A DNA stretch of 64,000 nt from Cellulosimicrobium cellulans (GTDB lineage: Bacteria > Actinomycetota > Actinomycetes > Actinomycetales > Cellulomonadaceae), in contig NZ_JAMXST010000007.1 in the NCBI RefSeq assembly GCF_024124905.1, forward strand, positions 124,001-188,000, read 5' to 3'. The position numbers and the translations under genes were made by a program. Below, piece by piece: positions 15,943 to 24,252 of the stretch (positions are counted from its first letter, which is position 1; each line of letters begins with the position of its first letter). Below the pieces are notes generated by a model. That model was not told where the DNA came from, searched no databases, and worked only from the letters and a program-made list of their open reading frames with translations.

Positions 15943-16806
15943 CTAGGGGCGCGGCGGCCGGTTCACCCGCCGAGGATCCTCGAACCGCGCGTCGAGCCAG
16001 CCGGCGAGCCGGTCCGGCCGGTCGGTCATGATGCCGTCGACGCCCTGCGCGAGGAGGTCGTCCCACTCGTCCGTCGTGTTCGCGGTCCAGGCGTGCACGC
16101 GCAGCCCCGCGCCGCGGAGCGTGTCCACGAGGCCCGGCTCGTGCGCGAGGAGCGCGACCTCCGGGTTGCAGGCCACGACCCCCAGGTCCGCGCACACGCT
16201 GACGAGCTCGGCGAGGCTGTCGGGGTGCAGCGCGAGCAGGAGCGCGCGGTCGAGGTGCCCGGCGGCGTCGCGCAGCGCGGCGACCGTGGGGGGCCAGAAC
16301 GACTGGACGAGCACCCGGTCCGCAAGCCCGGCGTCGTCGACCTGCTTGGTCACGAGCAGGACGTCCTCGACCGACCAGACGCCCTTGAGCTCGACGAGGA
16401 GCCCGACACCCGGGTGCGCGACGGCGAACCGCGCGACCTCCGCGAACGTCGGGACGCGCTGGCCCGCGAACGCGCGCGAGAACGACGACCCGGCGTCGAG
16501 AGCGCGCACCTCGGCCAGCGTGAGCCCGTCCACGCGGCCGGTCCCGTCCGTCGTCTCGTCCACGACGTCGTCGTGCAGCACGACGACCTGCCGGTCGGCC
16601 GTGAGGTGCACGTCGAGCTCGATCGCGTCGGCGCCCGCGCGCACCGCGGCCTCGAACGCCGCGAGCGTGTTCTGCGGCGCGACGGACGAGTTGCCGCGGT
16701 GCCCGACGACGAGGGGTCGGCCCCCGCGGTCGGCCGCGGCCCGGAGCAGGGGCGGCGCGTGCGTCGTGCGCTGGTCCGGGGTGCGACCCGGAGCGGTGGG
16801 TGGCAT
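15943..16806 (-). CDS. Glycerophosphodiester phosphodiesterase
   Basis: A 287-residue GDPD enzyme hydrolysing glycerophosphodiesters to glycerol-3-phosphate and an alcohol. Motifs: VVGHRGNSSVAPQNTLAAF (catalytic His and Arg), ELDVHLTADRQVVVLHDD (Glu-Asp metal site and second His), LLVELKG, and TANTTDEWDDLLAQGVDGI near the C-terminus. No signal peptide, so cytosolic. Its stop is 10 bp before the sugar-kinase start on the same strand, suggesting co-transcription. Confidence 0.93.
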   Translation of the reverse strand: MPPTAPGRTPDQRTTHAPPLLRAAADRGGRPLVVGHRGNSSVAPQNTLAAFEAAVRAGADAIELDVHLTADRQVVVLHDDVVDETTDGTGRVDGLTLAEVRALDAGSSFSRAFAGQRVPTFAEVARFAVAHPGVGLLVELKGVWSVEDVLLVTKQVDDAGLADRVLVQSFWPPTVAALRDAAGHLDRALLLALHPDSLAELVSVCADLGVVACNPEVALLAHEPGLVDTLRGAGLRVHAWTANTTDEWDDLLAQGVDGIMTDRPDRLAGWLDARFEDPRRVNRPPRP

Positions 16807-16897
16807 GGGGTCAGTCTCGCGCGCGACCCGCGCGCCCGTCCTGCCGGGGCCGCCTCCGGGCAGACCGTTCCGCGAACGTTCACCCGGCGTGCGACCG

Positions 16898-17461
16898 TCA
16901 GCGGCGGCGGCCCGTGAGCGCGAGGAGGTGCGTGAGGTCGTCGGCGCCGTCGTCGACGTCGAGCGGGCCGCGGAACAGCGGGCCCGGCTCGAGGAACGTC
17001 GAGCGCGACTCCGCGTAGTGCAGCGCCCACGCGACCAGGGCGGGCTCGCCCGCCTCGTCCGCCCCGACGGCGCGGGCCAGGTCCCACGCGTGCACCACGA
17101 GGTCGAACGTCATCTGGGCGCAGTACTCCGCGCCCGACTCGTCGCCGTAGGACAGGTGCACGCGGCGGTCCAGGGCGTCGGGAGCGAGGAACGCCTCGCG
17201 GGCCTGGACGGACGCGTCGACCCACCGGTCCACCGGGTCGTCGCCGAGCACGTCGCCCTCGAAGACGGTGCCCACGTCCTCGATCCAGCGCCCGGCGAGC
17301 AGCTCCGGGGCCCAGAGCTGCTCGGCGGTGAGGTGGTTGACGAGGTCGCGCACCGTCCAGTCGGCGTCCGGGGTGGGCAGCGCCCACTGGTCGTCGCGCA
17401 GCGGGCGGACGAGCGCGTCGAACGCGCCGATCGCGTCGCCGTGGGCGGCGAGGACGTCCAT
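16898..17461 (-). CDS. TIGR03086-type DinB-like metal-binding protein
   Basis: A 187-residue four-helix-bundle protein. WTVRDLVNHLTAEQLW and MTFDLVVHAWDLARAVG are the two conserved His-containing segments of this actinobacterial family, related to mycothiol-dependent maleylpyruvate isomerases. Mycothiol synthase is encoded in this window (44638), so a mycothiol-linked role is possible but not shown. ATG 17461 has GGGAGG six bases upstream. Confidence 0.85.
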   Translation of the reverse strand: MDVLAAHGDAIGAFDALVRPLRDDQWALPTPDADWTVRDLVNHLTAEQLWAPELLAGRWIEDVGTVFEGDVLGDDPVDRWVDASVQAREAFLAPDALDRRVHLSYGDESGAEYCAQMTFDLVVHAWDLARAVGADEAGEPALVAWALHYAESRSTFLEPGPLFRGPLDVDDGADDLTHLLALTGRRR

Positions 17462-17601
17462 GCGGCACCTCCCGGGGGCCTCGTGAGCCTCCACCGTGGC
17501 ACGCCGGGCGGCGCGCCGCAGGTCGAGCGCGGCGCGTCGACGAGCACGGGTCGAGCGCGGCCCGCGGCCCCCGGGGACGGGGAGGGCCGCGGGCCGCCGT
17601 C

Positions 17602-18660
17602 TCACACCGACACGACGATCTTCACGTGGTCGTCCTTGTGGTCGATGAGCTCGCGGTACCCCTTCTCCACGACGTCCTCGACGGCGATGCGGCTCGTGAC
17701 GAACGGGGCGAGGTCGACCTTGCCCTCCTGCACGAGCCGGATGACCGCCGGGTGGTCGTCGGCGTACCCGATGGCGCCCTTGATCGTGAGCTCGCGCAGC
17801 AGCACCGTCATGACGTCGAGCGTCGGCCGCGCGGAGAACAGCGCCACGATCTGGAGCGTGCCGCCCGCCTTGAGCGCGTGGGTCAGGGTGTCGAGCACCG
17901 GCTGTGCGCCCGAGCACTCGATCGCGACGTCCGCGCCGCGGCCGTCGGTGAGCTCGAGCACGCGCGCGGCGACGTCGACCTCGCGCGGGTCGAGCACGAC
18001 GTCGGCCACGCCCGTCTCCAGCGCCTTGGCCTTGCGCGCCCCACTCACCTCCGTGACGATCGTCCGCGCCCCGATCGCGTGCAGGACGGCGCACGTCAGC
18101 AGGCCGATCGGCCCCGCCCCGCCCACGAGGACGGTGTCGCCCGCCTGAGCCCCGGACAGCCGCACGCCGTGGTACGCGACGGCCAGCGGCTCGATCAGCG
18201 CGGCCTGGTCCAGCGGGACGTCGCCCACCGGGTGCACCCACCGGCGCTCGACGACGATGTGCTCGGACAGCCCGCCGCCGCGGCCGGAGATCCCGATGAA
18301 CCCCATCTTCACGCACGCGTTGTACAGGCCGTCGCGGCACGGCGGGCACTCGCCGCACACCATGAACGGCTCGACCACCACGGCATCCCCGACCGCGAGC
18401 CCGTCGACGCCCTCGCCGAGCTCCTCCACGACCCCGGAGAACTCGTGGCCGAACACGACGGGCAGCGTCTCGCCCGACAGCGGGTGCGGCTCGGTCTCCG
18501 ACGGCGCGGGCGGGAAGGGGCCCTCGAGGTACAGGTGCAGGTCGGACCCGCAGATGCCCGTCCACGCGGGCCGGATCTTCACGGTGCCCGGCCTGGTCTC
18601 GGGCTCCGGGACGTCCTCGATCCGGAGGTCTTCCTTGCCGTGGTACCGCGCCGCCTTCAT
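17602..18660 (-). CDS. Zinc-dependent medium-chain dehydrogenase (2,3-butanediol dehydrogenase-like)
   Basis: A 352-residue MDR enzyme. Catalytic zinc ligands: Cys in TGICGSDLHLY and His-Glu in FGHEFSG. The structural zinc lobe is CGECPPCRDGLYNAC, four Cys. The Rossmann motif GGAGPIGLL is near residue 178. Overall sequence is closest in feel to (R,R)-butanediol dehydrogenases, with sorbitol/threonine dehydrogenases as alternatives. ATG 18660 has a GAGGTGAGGACG leader. The substrate is unproven. Confidence 0.88.
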   Translation of the reverse strand: MKAARYHGKEDLRIEDVPEPETRPGTVKIRPAWTGICGSDLHLYLEGPFPPAPSETEPHPLSGETLPVVFGHEFSGVVEELGEGVDGLAVGDAVVVEPFMVCGECPPCRDGLYNACVKMGFIGISGRGGGLSEHIVVERRWVHPVGDVPLDQAALIEPLAVAYHGVRLSGAQAGDTVLVGGAGPIGLLTCAVLHAIGARTIVTEVSGARKAKALETGVADVVLDPREVDVAARVLELTDGRGADVAIECSGAQPVLDTLTHALKAGGTLQIVALFSARPTLDVMTVLLRELTIKGAIGYADDHPAVIRLVQEGKVDLAPFVTSRIAVEDVVEKGYRELIDHKDDHVKIVVSV

Positions 18661-18908
18661 CGTCCTCACCTCGTCCGTCGGGCCGCGCGCACCGGTCGGT
18701 GCGCGGCGGGCGGTCCCCGGACCGGTCCTCGGTGAGCCCTCGGCGGGCCGTGGCGACCGACCGCACCTCCACGCTAGGCCGCGGTCCGGCCCGCACGCCG
18801 CGCCGAAGGTCCTCGGGGACGAGGCCGGTCGTCGTCGGCGCTCGTCCGGGAGGCGGGCAGCGGGCGCCGGAGGGCGGCGCCGCGGGCGCCGCCGCGATAC
18901 TGGAGCCC

Positions 18909-18971
18909 GTGACCACGACCCGCACCCGCGCACGCCGACCCGCCCCTCAGCACGGCGGGAGCCGCGCGTGA
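18909..18971 (+). CDS. Possible 20-residue leader peptide before the VanZ gene
   Basis: GTG 18909 opens a short reading frame rich in Arg and Thr (TTTRTRARRPAPQHG) whose TGA at 18969-18971 overlaps the GTG start of the VanZ-like gene. A GATACT hexamer ends 7 bp before this GTG, as in leaderless genes here. It may be a translational coupling device, or GTG 18909 may be spurious. Confidence 0.3.
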   Translation: MTTTRTRARRPAPQHGGSRA

Positions 18972-20113
18972 TCGACAGGTGGACGTGGCCGGCGTACGTC
19001 GGCGTCATCGGCGGCGCGCTGGTCTTCGCGGCGTTCCTCGTGCCCGCCCTCGCGTGGCAGTCGCGCCGGTACGGCGGCCTGAGCGGCCGCCGCCTGGTCG
19101 GGGCCGCGGCCGTCGCCGTCTACGGGGTGGCGCTCGTCGCGTACACGCTCCTACCGCTGCCCGGCGGCGACCTCGCCGCGTGGTGCGCCCGGTACGGCGT
19201 CGCGGGGGCGGAGCTCGTGCCGTTCCACTCCCTGGTCGACATCCGGCGTGACACCGCCGGCCTCGGCGCCGGCGCGACCCTGCGCAGCGCGGCCGTGCTC
19301 CAGGTCGTGTTCAACGTCGTCCTGTTCGTCCCGTGGGGGCTGCTCGTGCGGCGCTACCTGGGGCGCGGCGTCGTCGTCGCGACGCTCTCCGGGCTGGCCG
19401 CGTCGGTGCTCGTCGAGACCACCCAGTACACGGGGATCTTCGGGCTCATCCCGTGCTCGTACCGCGTCGCGGACGTCGACGACGTCCTGACCAACACGCT
19501 CGGCGCGTTCCTCGGGGCGCTCGCAGCGCCGCTCGTGCTGCGGTGGATGCCGCGCGCCGCGGAGCTCGAGGCGCGCCGGGACGAGGCGCGACCCGTGACG
19601 GTGTGGCGCCGCTGGCTCGGGATGCTGCTCGACGCGCTGCTCGTCACCGCGCTCGGGGTGGTGCTCCAGGTGGGCTACCGCACGGTGCTCCTCCTGCTCG
19701 GGCGTCCGCTGCCCGACGGGACGGACTGGCCGCAGTGGCTGCTCGGCACGCTCGTCCCGTTCGCGCTCGTGTTCGTCGTGCCGACGTTCCTCGGCAGCGG
19801 CGCGTCCTGGGGGCAGCGGACCGTGTGGCTCGCGCCGCGCTGGGCGGGCCGGCCCGGCACGACGGCGCAGCGCGTCGCCCGCGCGGCGGCCGGGGGCGCG
19901 CTGTGGGGGGCGCTGGGCCTGCTCGCCGACCTGCCGACGGACGTCCCGGCGGCGCTCGCGGTGGTGGGCGACGTGGCCGCGCCGGTCGCGTGGCTGTTCG
20001 CCGTGGTGTCGGTCGCCGCGGTCCCGTTCACGCGCGGACGGCGCGGGCTCTCCGGGGCGGTGACCGGGGCGGAGGTCGTCGACGCGCGGGAGGCGGCGCT
20101 CAGTCCTGCGTGA
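18968..20113 (+). CDS. VanZ-family membrane protein with C-terminal RDD-like membrane region
   Basis: A 381-residue integral membrane protein. Residues 1-185 carry the VanZ pattern: four helices, FNVVLFVPWGLLVRR, ETTQYTGIFG and VADVDDVLTNTLGAFLGA. Residues about 210-370 add a charged segment and four more helices like an RDD domain. VanZ homologues confer low-level teicoplanin resistance in enterococci but are widespread with unknown roles. GTG 18968 overlaps a small upstream frame. The 3' end overlaps the convergent gene at 20100 by 14 bp. Confidence 0.82.
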   Translation: MIDRWTWPAYVGVIGGALVFAAFLVPALAWQSRRYGGLSGRRLVGAAAVAVYGVALVAYTLLPLPGGDLAAWCARYGVAGAELVPFHSLVDIRRDTAGLGAGATLRSAAVLQVVFNVVLFVPWGLLVRRYLGRGVVVATLSGLAASVLVETTQYTGIFGLIPCSYRVADVDDVLTNTLGAFLGALAAPLVLRWMPRAAELEARRDEARPVTVWRRWLGMLLDALLVTALGVVLQVGYRTVLLLLGRPLPDGTDWPQWLLGTLVPFALVFVVPTFLGSGASWGQRTVWLAPRWAGRPGTTAQRVARAAAGGALWGALGLLADLPTDVPAALAVVGDVAAPVAWLFAVVSVAAVPFTRGRRGLSGAVTGAEVVDAREAALSPA

Positions 20114-20291
20114 GGAGCCCGACGGTCAGGGCGATCGCGCCCCAGATCACGAGCCCGCCGCCGACGGCGATCGCCATCCCGTTCGCCCCGGTCGACCCGG
20201 CTCGGCGCGCGCCGCGGGCGGCCGTCGCGGCGATCGCGAGGCCGGACACGACGAGCACAGCCCCTGCCACGATCCAGAACATCGCGAACAC
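20100..20291 (-). CDS. Small two-helix membrane protein, unknown
   Basis: A 63-residue protein with two hydrophobic helices (FWIVAGAVLVVSGLAIAAT and MAIAVGGGLVIWGAIALTVG) linked by a basic loop. GTG 20291 or ATG 20282 may start it; neither has a strong ribosome site. Its last 14 bases overlap the 3' end of the VanZ-like gene. Composition and codon use fit a real gene, but no family is recognised. Confidence 0.55.
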   Translation of the reverse strand: MFAMFWIVAGAVLVVSGLAIAATAARGARRAGSTGANGMAIAVGGGLVIWGAIALTVGLLTQD

Positions 20292-20493
20292 CGTCCCATA
20301 CGTCCCCTGTGCTCCGCATCGTGGACGGGCGTCCAGGCCAGCCGGATCGGGGAGCGCTCAGGGGCGGGCGCCCCGGCGACCAGCGGGTTTCCCCGCTCGG
20401 CGGCCTTCACGGAGAGCGAACACGCGGTCGCCGAGGGGGACCGAGCGGTGAGACGGGTTGCGTCGAGGGGGTGACGCCCCGCACGGTGTGCGC

Positions 20494-22104
20494 GTGCACC
20501 CTCCTGCGTCCCCGCCGGTCCGTCGCGTCCTCTTCCCGGGGCGTCACCACGTCGTCACGCGCTACCAGGTCGACTACCTCCGGGCGCTGCGCGCCGGGCT
20601 CGTGCGCGACCTCGACGGGCACCGCGTGCGGTGCGCGCCCGACGTCGAGGTGGTCTGGGTGGTCACGTCCGCGAACCACGCGGGCACGCGCCGCAACCCG
20701 CTGCCGGGCCACCGGCGCGAGGCGCTCGTCGAGAACGTGACGACCCGGGAGGGGCTCCGGTCCGTCGTCGTGCCGGTGCCCGACGTGGCGCCGGACGACC
20801 GGTTCGCGCACCTCGTCGTCACGAGCGTCGCCACGGCGACGGGCGTCGCGCCCGACCCCGCCGACACCGTCGTCGCGTGCTCGACGCCCGCGCTCGTCGA
20901 CGCGTACCGCGCGCTCGGCTACCGCGTCGCGGGCGTGGAGCTCGACGCCGCCGAGCCGGGCGGTGAGCTGCCCGCCCGCCCGTGGGACGTCGTCGAGCAG
21001 ATCGCCGCGGGCGACGAGCGCTGGCGCGACGTCGCGCACCCGGCCGTCCCGGAGTTCTACGCGCGCTACCGGTTCGTGGAGGACGTGCGGCGGATCTTCG
21101 CCGACCCCGTCGTCTCGGGCGACGGCGACCTCACCTCGACGCGCGACTACCGCACGTACGCCGCCGCGTTCGAGGATGCGTCGGCGCGCAAGTGGGCCCA
21201 GGTGGCGCCGCACGTGCGGCCCGGGCGGATCGTCGACATCGGCTGCGCGACCGGCGGCCTCCTGGAGCACGTCGCGCGCGAGCCGCGCCTGCACGAGTCC
21301 GACCTGTTCGGGGTCGACGTCGCGCGGCACCTCGTGGCCGAGGCCGAGCACAAGAAGGCCCAGGGCGCGTTCGCGAACCCGCACGTGTGGTTCGTGCAGG
21401 CCAACATCCTCGACCGGTCCGTGATGCCCGACGCGACGGTCGACACGACCCTCACGATCGCCCTCACGCACGAGGTCTCGTCGTACGGGGACGGCGTGCG
21501 CGACGTTGAGACGTTCGCGCGCCGCGTCCACGCCCACACCCGGCCCGGCGGGGTGTGGATCAACTCCGACGTGTGCGGCCCGGCCGAGCCGGACCGCGTC
21601 GTCGTGCTCACCCTGCGGACCGACGACGGCGCCGCCGCCACCGGGGACGGGCCGGGCGGGGCGCGGGCCGACCTCGACGGCCTCGCGCGCGCGGACGTCG
21701 CCGCGTGGGTCGGCGCGCTGTCCACCGACGCGCGCCTGGTCCAGTTCGCGCACGACTTCCCGCGCCTGTCCGGCGCTGCGTTCGCGCCCGAGCGCCTGGC
21801 GCCGGGGTCGTGGCGGCTCACGCTGCGCGAGGCGATGGAGTTCCTGACCCGCAAGGACTACGTCGACAACTGGCTGTCCGAGTGCCACGAGCGGTTCTGC
21901 GACCTCAGCGGCCCGCGGTGGGCCGACCTGCTCGCCGACACCGGCTTCGAGCTCGAGCCGGGCAGCGGCGCGTGGCGCAACGAGTGGGTCGTCGAGCACG
22001 CCCTCGCGCCCGTCGCCGCGCTGCACGACGCCGCGACCGGCGAGCCCGTCGACTGGCCCGACACCCACGTCCTCACCGTCGCCCGCCGCCCCGAGCTCGC
22101 CTGA
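20494..22104 (+). CDS. Fusion of a degenerate NadM-like nucleotidyltransferase domain and a SAM methyltransferase
   Basis: About 536 residues. Residues 10-210 follow the NMN-adenylyltransferase (NadM) plan in order: LFPGRHHVVTRYQ where NadM has GRFQPFHxGH, TSANHAGTRRNPLPGHRRE for GSAQxSxTxxNPFTAGER, VPVPDV for IPIPD, then STPALVDAYRALGYRV and a C-terminal helix ending FVEDVRRIFAD. The HxGH and GTxIR residues are missing. From residue 245 a class I methyltransferase starts with DIGCATGGLLEHV, later FGVDVARHLV and VWINSDVCG. Substrate unknown. The start is uncertain (GTG 20488/20494 or TTG 20458). Confidence 0.7.
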   Translation: MHPPASPPVRRVLFPGRHHVVTRYQVDYLRALRAGLVRDLDGHRVRCAPDVEVVWVVTSANHAGTRRNPLPGHRREALVENVTTREGLRSVVVPVPDVAPDDRFAHLVVTSVATATGVAPDPADTVVACSTPALVDAYRALGYRVAGVELDAAEPGGELPARPWDVVEQIAAGDERWRDVAHPAVPEFYARYRFVEDVRRIFADPVVSGDGDLTSTRDYRTYAAAFEDASARKWAQVAPHVRPGRIVDIGCATGGLLEHVAREPRLHESDLFGVDVARHLVAEAEHKKAQGAFANPHVWFVQANILDRSVMPDATVDTTLTIALTHEVSSYGDGVRDVETFARRVHAHTRPGGVWINSDVCGPAEPDRVVVLTLRTDDGAAATGDGPGGARADLDGLARADVAAWVGALSTDARLVQFAHDFPRLSGAAFAPERLAPGSWRLTLREAMEFLTRKDYVDNWLSECHERFCDLSGPRWADLLADTGFELEPGSGAWRNEWVVEHALAPVAALHDAATGEPVDWPDTHVLTVARRPELA

Positions 22105-22128
22105 CCCGGCCCCGGGCCCGACCCCGCC

Positions 22129-22184
22129 GAGGGAGAGCCCTGGTGCACCCAGGTAGAGCCCTGGTCATGACCAGGGCTCTACCT
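22129..22184. repeat. 21-bp repeat family, locus A, ending in a 34-bp palindrome
   Basis: Two tandem 21-bp units at 22129-22149 and 22150-22170 contain GAGAGCCCTGGT and GGTAGAGCCCTGGTCA; the second runs into an inverted half unit. AGGTAGAGCCCTGGTCA (22151-22167) and its exact reverse complement (22168-22184) form a gapless 34-bp palindrome. It begins 25 bp after the methyltransferase stop and could act as its terminator, but belongs to a family also seen at 38516, 38899 and 60663. Confidence 0.85.
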
Positions 22185-22221
22185 CGGGAGATCGGGGCGG
22201 CGGCGTCGTACGCTCGGAGAC

Positions 22222-22818
22222 GTGCTCCTCGACGCCCGCACGCTGCGCGGCCTCCAGGACGGGACGGTGACGCTCGCGTTCCGCCGCTGGACGACGCCGC
22301 GCGTGAAGGTGGGGACGCTCCAGCGGACGCGGATCGGGGTCGTCGAGGTGACGTCCGTCGAGCGCGTCGCGGTCGGGCCGGACGGCGCACCGCTCGTGTC
22401 CGACGACGAGGCGCGCCTCGCGGGGATGGCCTCACTGGAGCGCGTGCTCGCCCGGGGAGCCGCGCGCGAGGGCGACCTCTACCGCGTGGGCATCCGCCTG
22501 GCGGGTCCCGACCCGCGCGTCGCGCTGCGCGAGGACGCCGACCTGGACGCGGCCGCCGTCGAGCAGATCCGCGCGGCGCTGGACCGCAAGGACCGCGCCG
22601 CCGCCGCGCCGTGGACCCGGCAGTACCTCGAGTTGGTCGCGGCGAACGAGGGCGTCGTCGCGCGCGAGCTCGCCGCCGGCCTCGGGATGGCGCGCGACGA
22701 CTTCAAGGTTCGCGTGCGCCGGCTCAAGGAGCTCGGCCTCACCGAGAGCCTGGACGTCGGCTACCGTCTCTCCCCGCGCGGCCGGGCCTACCTCGACGCG
22801 ACCTCGCCCGGCTCCTGA
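22222..22818 (+). CDS. ASCH/PUA-like domain protein with C-terminal winged helix
   Basis: A 198-residue protein. Residues 5-70 (TVTLAFRRWTTPRVKVGTLQ, then RIGVVEVTSVERV) fit the ASCH/PUA-like beta-barrel pattern associated with RNA binding. Residues 130-195 (NEGVVARELAAGLGMARDDF, VRRLKELGLTESLDVGYRLSPRG) look like a small winged helix. The combination suggests a nucleic-acid-binding regulator; no target is evident. TACGCT (22209-22214) 7 bp before GTG 22222 suggests a leaderless transcript. Confidence 0.7.
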   Translation: MLLDARTLRGLQDGTVTLAFRRWTTPRVKVGTLQRTRIGVVEVTSVERVAVGPDGAPLVSDDEARLAGMASLERVLARGAAREGDLYRVGIRLAGPDPRVALREDADLDAAAVEQIRAALDRKDRAAAAPWTRQYLELVAANEGVVARELAAGLGMARDDFKVRVRRLKELGLTESLDVGYRLSPRGRAYLDATSPGS

Positions 22819-22861
22819 CGGGCCGGTGGGCGGTCAGCCTCCGTCGCGCCGTCGCGCGACG

Positions 22862-23488
22862 TCAGGTGGCGGACGCCTCGACCGGTCGGCGAGAGGTCGC
22901 GCTCGACGGCGACGACGGGCCGACAGGATCGGCGGGCTCGCCGATCGCGGGGAGGCCGTCGATGCTCGTCGAGTTCTTGGTGACCCGGTAGTCGTCGAGC
23001 TGCTCGGGCGTCTTGCGACCCGCCCAGCGGTCGAGCAGGTCGCGGTCCTCGACGAGCTCGAGGTGCGGGACGGAGAACCCGCACGAGTCGGAGACGCGCG
23101 TGACGTCCACGACGACGACGCCGCGCTGCCCGGCGGTCTCCGTCTTGGCGAAGTGCCCGCGCAGCGCGTCGAACTCCGCGCTCCCGGCCTCGACGTACCG
23201 GCCCGTGCCGTGGAACCGGACGATGGTGGGCGGCCCGGAGAACACGCAGAACATCACGACGATGCGCCCGTTCTCCCGCAGGTGCGCGGGAGCCTCCGCG
23301 CCCGACCCGGTGTAGTCGAGGTAGGCGACGCGGTGCGGCGAGAGCACGGCGAACGTGCCGGCCATGCCCTTGGGCGAGACGTTGACGTGGCCGTCCGCCG
23401 CGAGCGGGGCGGTCCCGACGAAGAACACCGGCTGCGCGAGGACGAACGACGCGAGCCGGTCGGTGATCTCTGCGTGGACGGTGCCCAT
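22862..23488 (-). CDS. Pyridoxamine 5'-phosphate oxidase-family flavoprotein
   Basis: A 208-residue split-barrel protein. GHVNVSPKGMAGTFAVLSPH, RVAYLDYTGSG and RIVVMFCVFSGPPTIVRFHG are the expected flavin-binding strands, with SCGFSVPHLELVEDRDLLDRW later. The family includes FMN- or F420-dependent oxidoreductases acting on small molecules; true PNPOx function is unlikely given the sequence. ATG 23488 has a CAGACT -10-like hexamer six bases upstream. The 3' end converges on the ASCH gene with a 43-bp gap. Confidence 0.85.
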   Translation of the reverse strand: MGTVHAEITDRLASFVLAQPVFFVGTAPLAADGHVNVSPKGMAGTFAVLSPHRVAYLDYTGSGAEAPAHLRENGRIVVMFCVFSGPPTIVRFHGTGRYVEAGSAEFDALRGHFAKTETAGQRGVVVVDVTRVSDSCGFSVPHLELVEDRDLLDRWAGRKTPEQLDDYRVTKNSTSIDGLPAIGEPADPVGPSSPSSATSRRPVEASAT

Positions 23489-23536
23489 GGGGCGAGTCTG
23501 GCACCGGCGTGGGAGGGCGTCGGTAGTGTCCGGTGG

Positions 23537-24148
23537 ATGAGCACGAGGACGGCACCTGACGACCCCAAGGCGACGCTGCTGCGGTACCTCGGGCGGGAGC
23601 GGGACGCGCTGCTGGCCAAGGCGGAGGGGCTGAGCGAGTACGACGTCCGCCGTCCGCTCACGCGCACCGGCACGAACGTCCTGGGACTCGTGAAGCACGT
23701 GGGCAGCGTGCAGCTCGGCTATCTCCACGAGGCGTTCGGCGGCACGCACGACCTGGAGCTGCCCTGGTTCGCCGACGGTGCGGACGTGAACGCCGACATG
23801 TGGGCCACGGCGGACGAGAGTCGGGAGGAGATCCTGGAGCTCTTCCGCCGGTCGTCGGAGCTGTGCGACGCGACCGTGGCGTCGCTCGACCTCGACGCGC
23901 CCGGCCACGTGCCGTGGTGGCGCCCGGAGAACCGCGACGTCACGCTCCACCAGGTGCTCGTGCACGTGCTCGCGGAGGTGGCGCACCACGCCGGCCACGC
24001 GGACATCGTGCGGGAGCTCGTCGACGGCGCTGCGGGGGACGGCCGGGGCAACCTGCCCGCGCTCGACGAGGCCGAGTGGGCGGCCTACCGGGAGCGGCTG
24101 GAGGCGTCCGCCGTCGAGGCTGCGCGGCGCGCGGGCGAGCGCCCCTGA
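23537..24148 (+). CDS. DinB/DUF664-family protein
   Basis: A 203-residue four-helix-bundle protein with the family's three metal-ligand His positions: LGLVKHVGSVQLGYL, DVTLHQVLVHVLAEV and EVAHHAGHADIVRELVDG. The related DinB and mycothiol/bacillithiol transferases use this fold to bind a divalent metal and thiol cofactor; the reaction here is unknown. ATG 23537 lies 7 bp after a TAGTGT -10 element, suggesting a leaderless message. It diverges from the flavoprotein gene. Confidence 0.87.
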   Translation: MSTRTAPDDPKATLLRYLGRERDALLAKAEGLSEYDVRRPLTRTGTNVLGLVKHVGSVQLGYLHEAFGGTHDLELPWFADGADVNADMWATADESREEILELFRRSSELCDATVASLDLDAPGHVPWWRPENRDVTLHQVLVHVLAEVAHHAGHADIVRELVDGAAGDGRGNLPALDEAEWAAYRERLEASAVEAARRAGERP

Positions 24149-24151
24149 CCG

Positions 24152-24220
24152 CGAGATCGGCCCGCCCGTCGCCAGATCGGCCTCCGGAGGGTCGATCTCG
24201 GACGCTCGGGTCGATCTCGG
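24152..24220. repeat. GAGATCGGC palindrome family, locus 1
   Basis: Four related words occur in 69 bp: CGAGATCGGC (24152), GCCAGATCGGCC (24171), TCGATCTCGG (24192) and TCGATCTCGG (24211). The first pair can pair with the last pair. The stretch follows the DinB gene stop directly and faces the rlmC 3' end, so it may act as a terminator for both. Related loci are at 28649 and 48509. Confidence 0.7.
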
Positions 24221-24252
24221 CGCCGGGGTGAACGGCACCCGTACGAGCGCGG

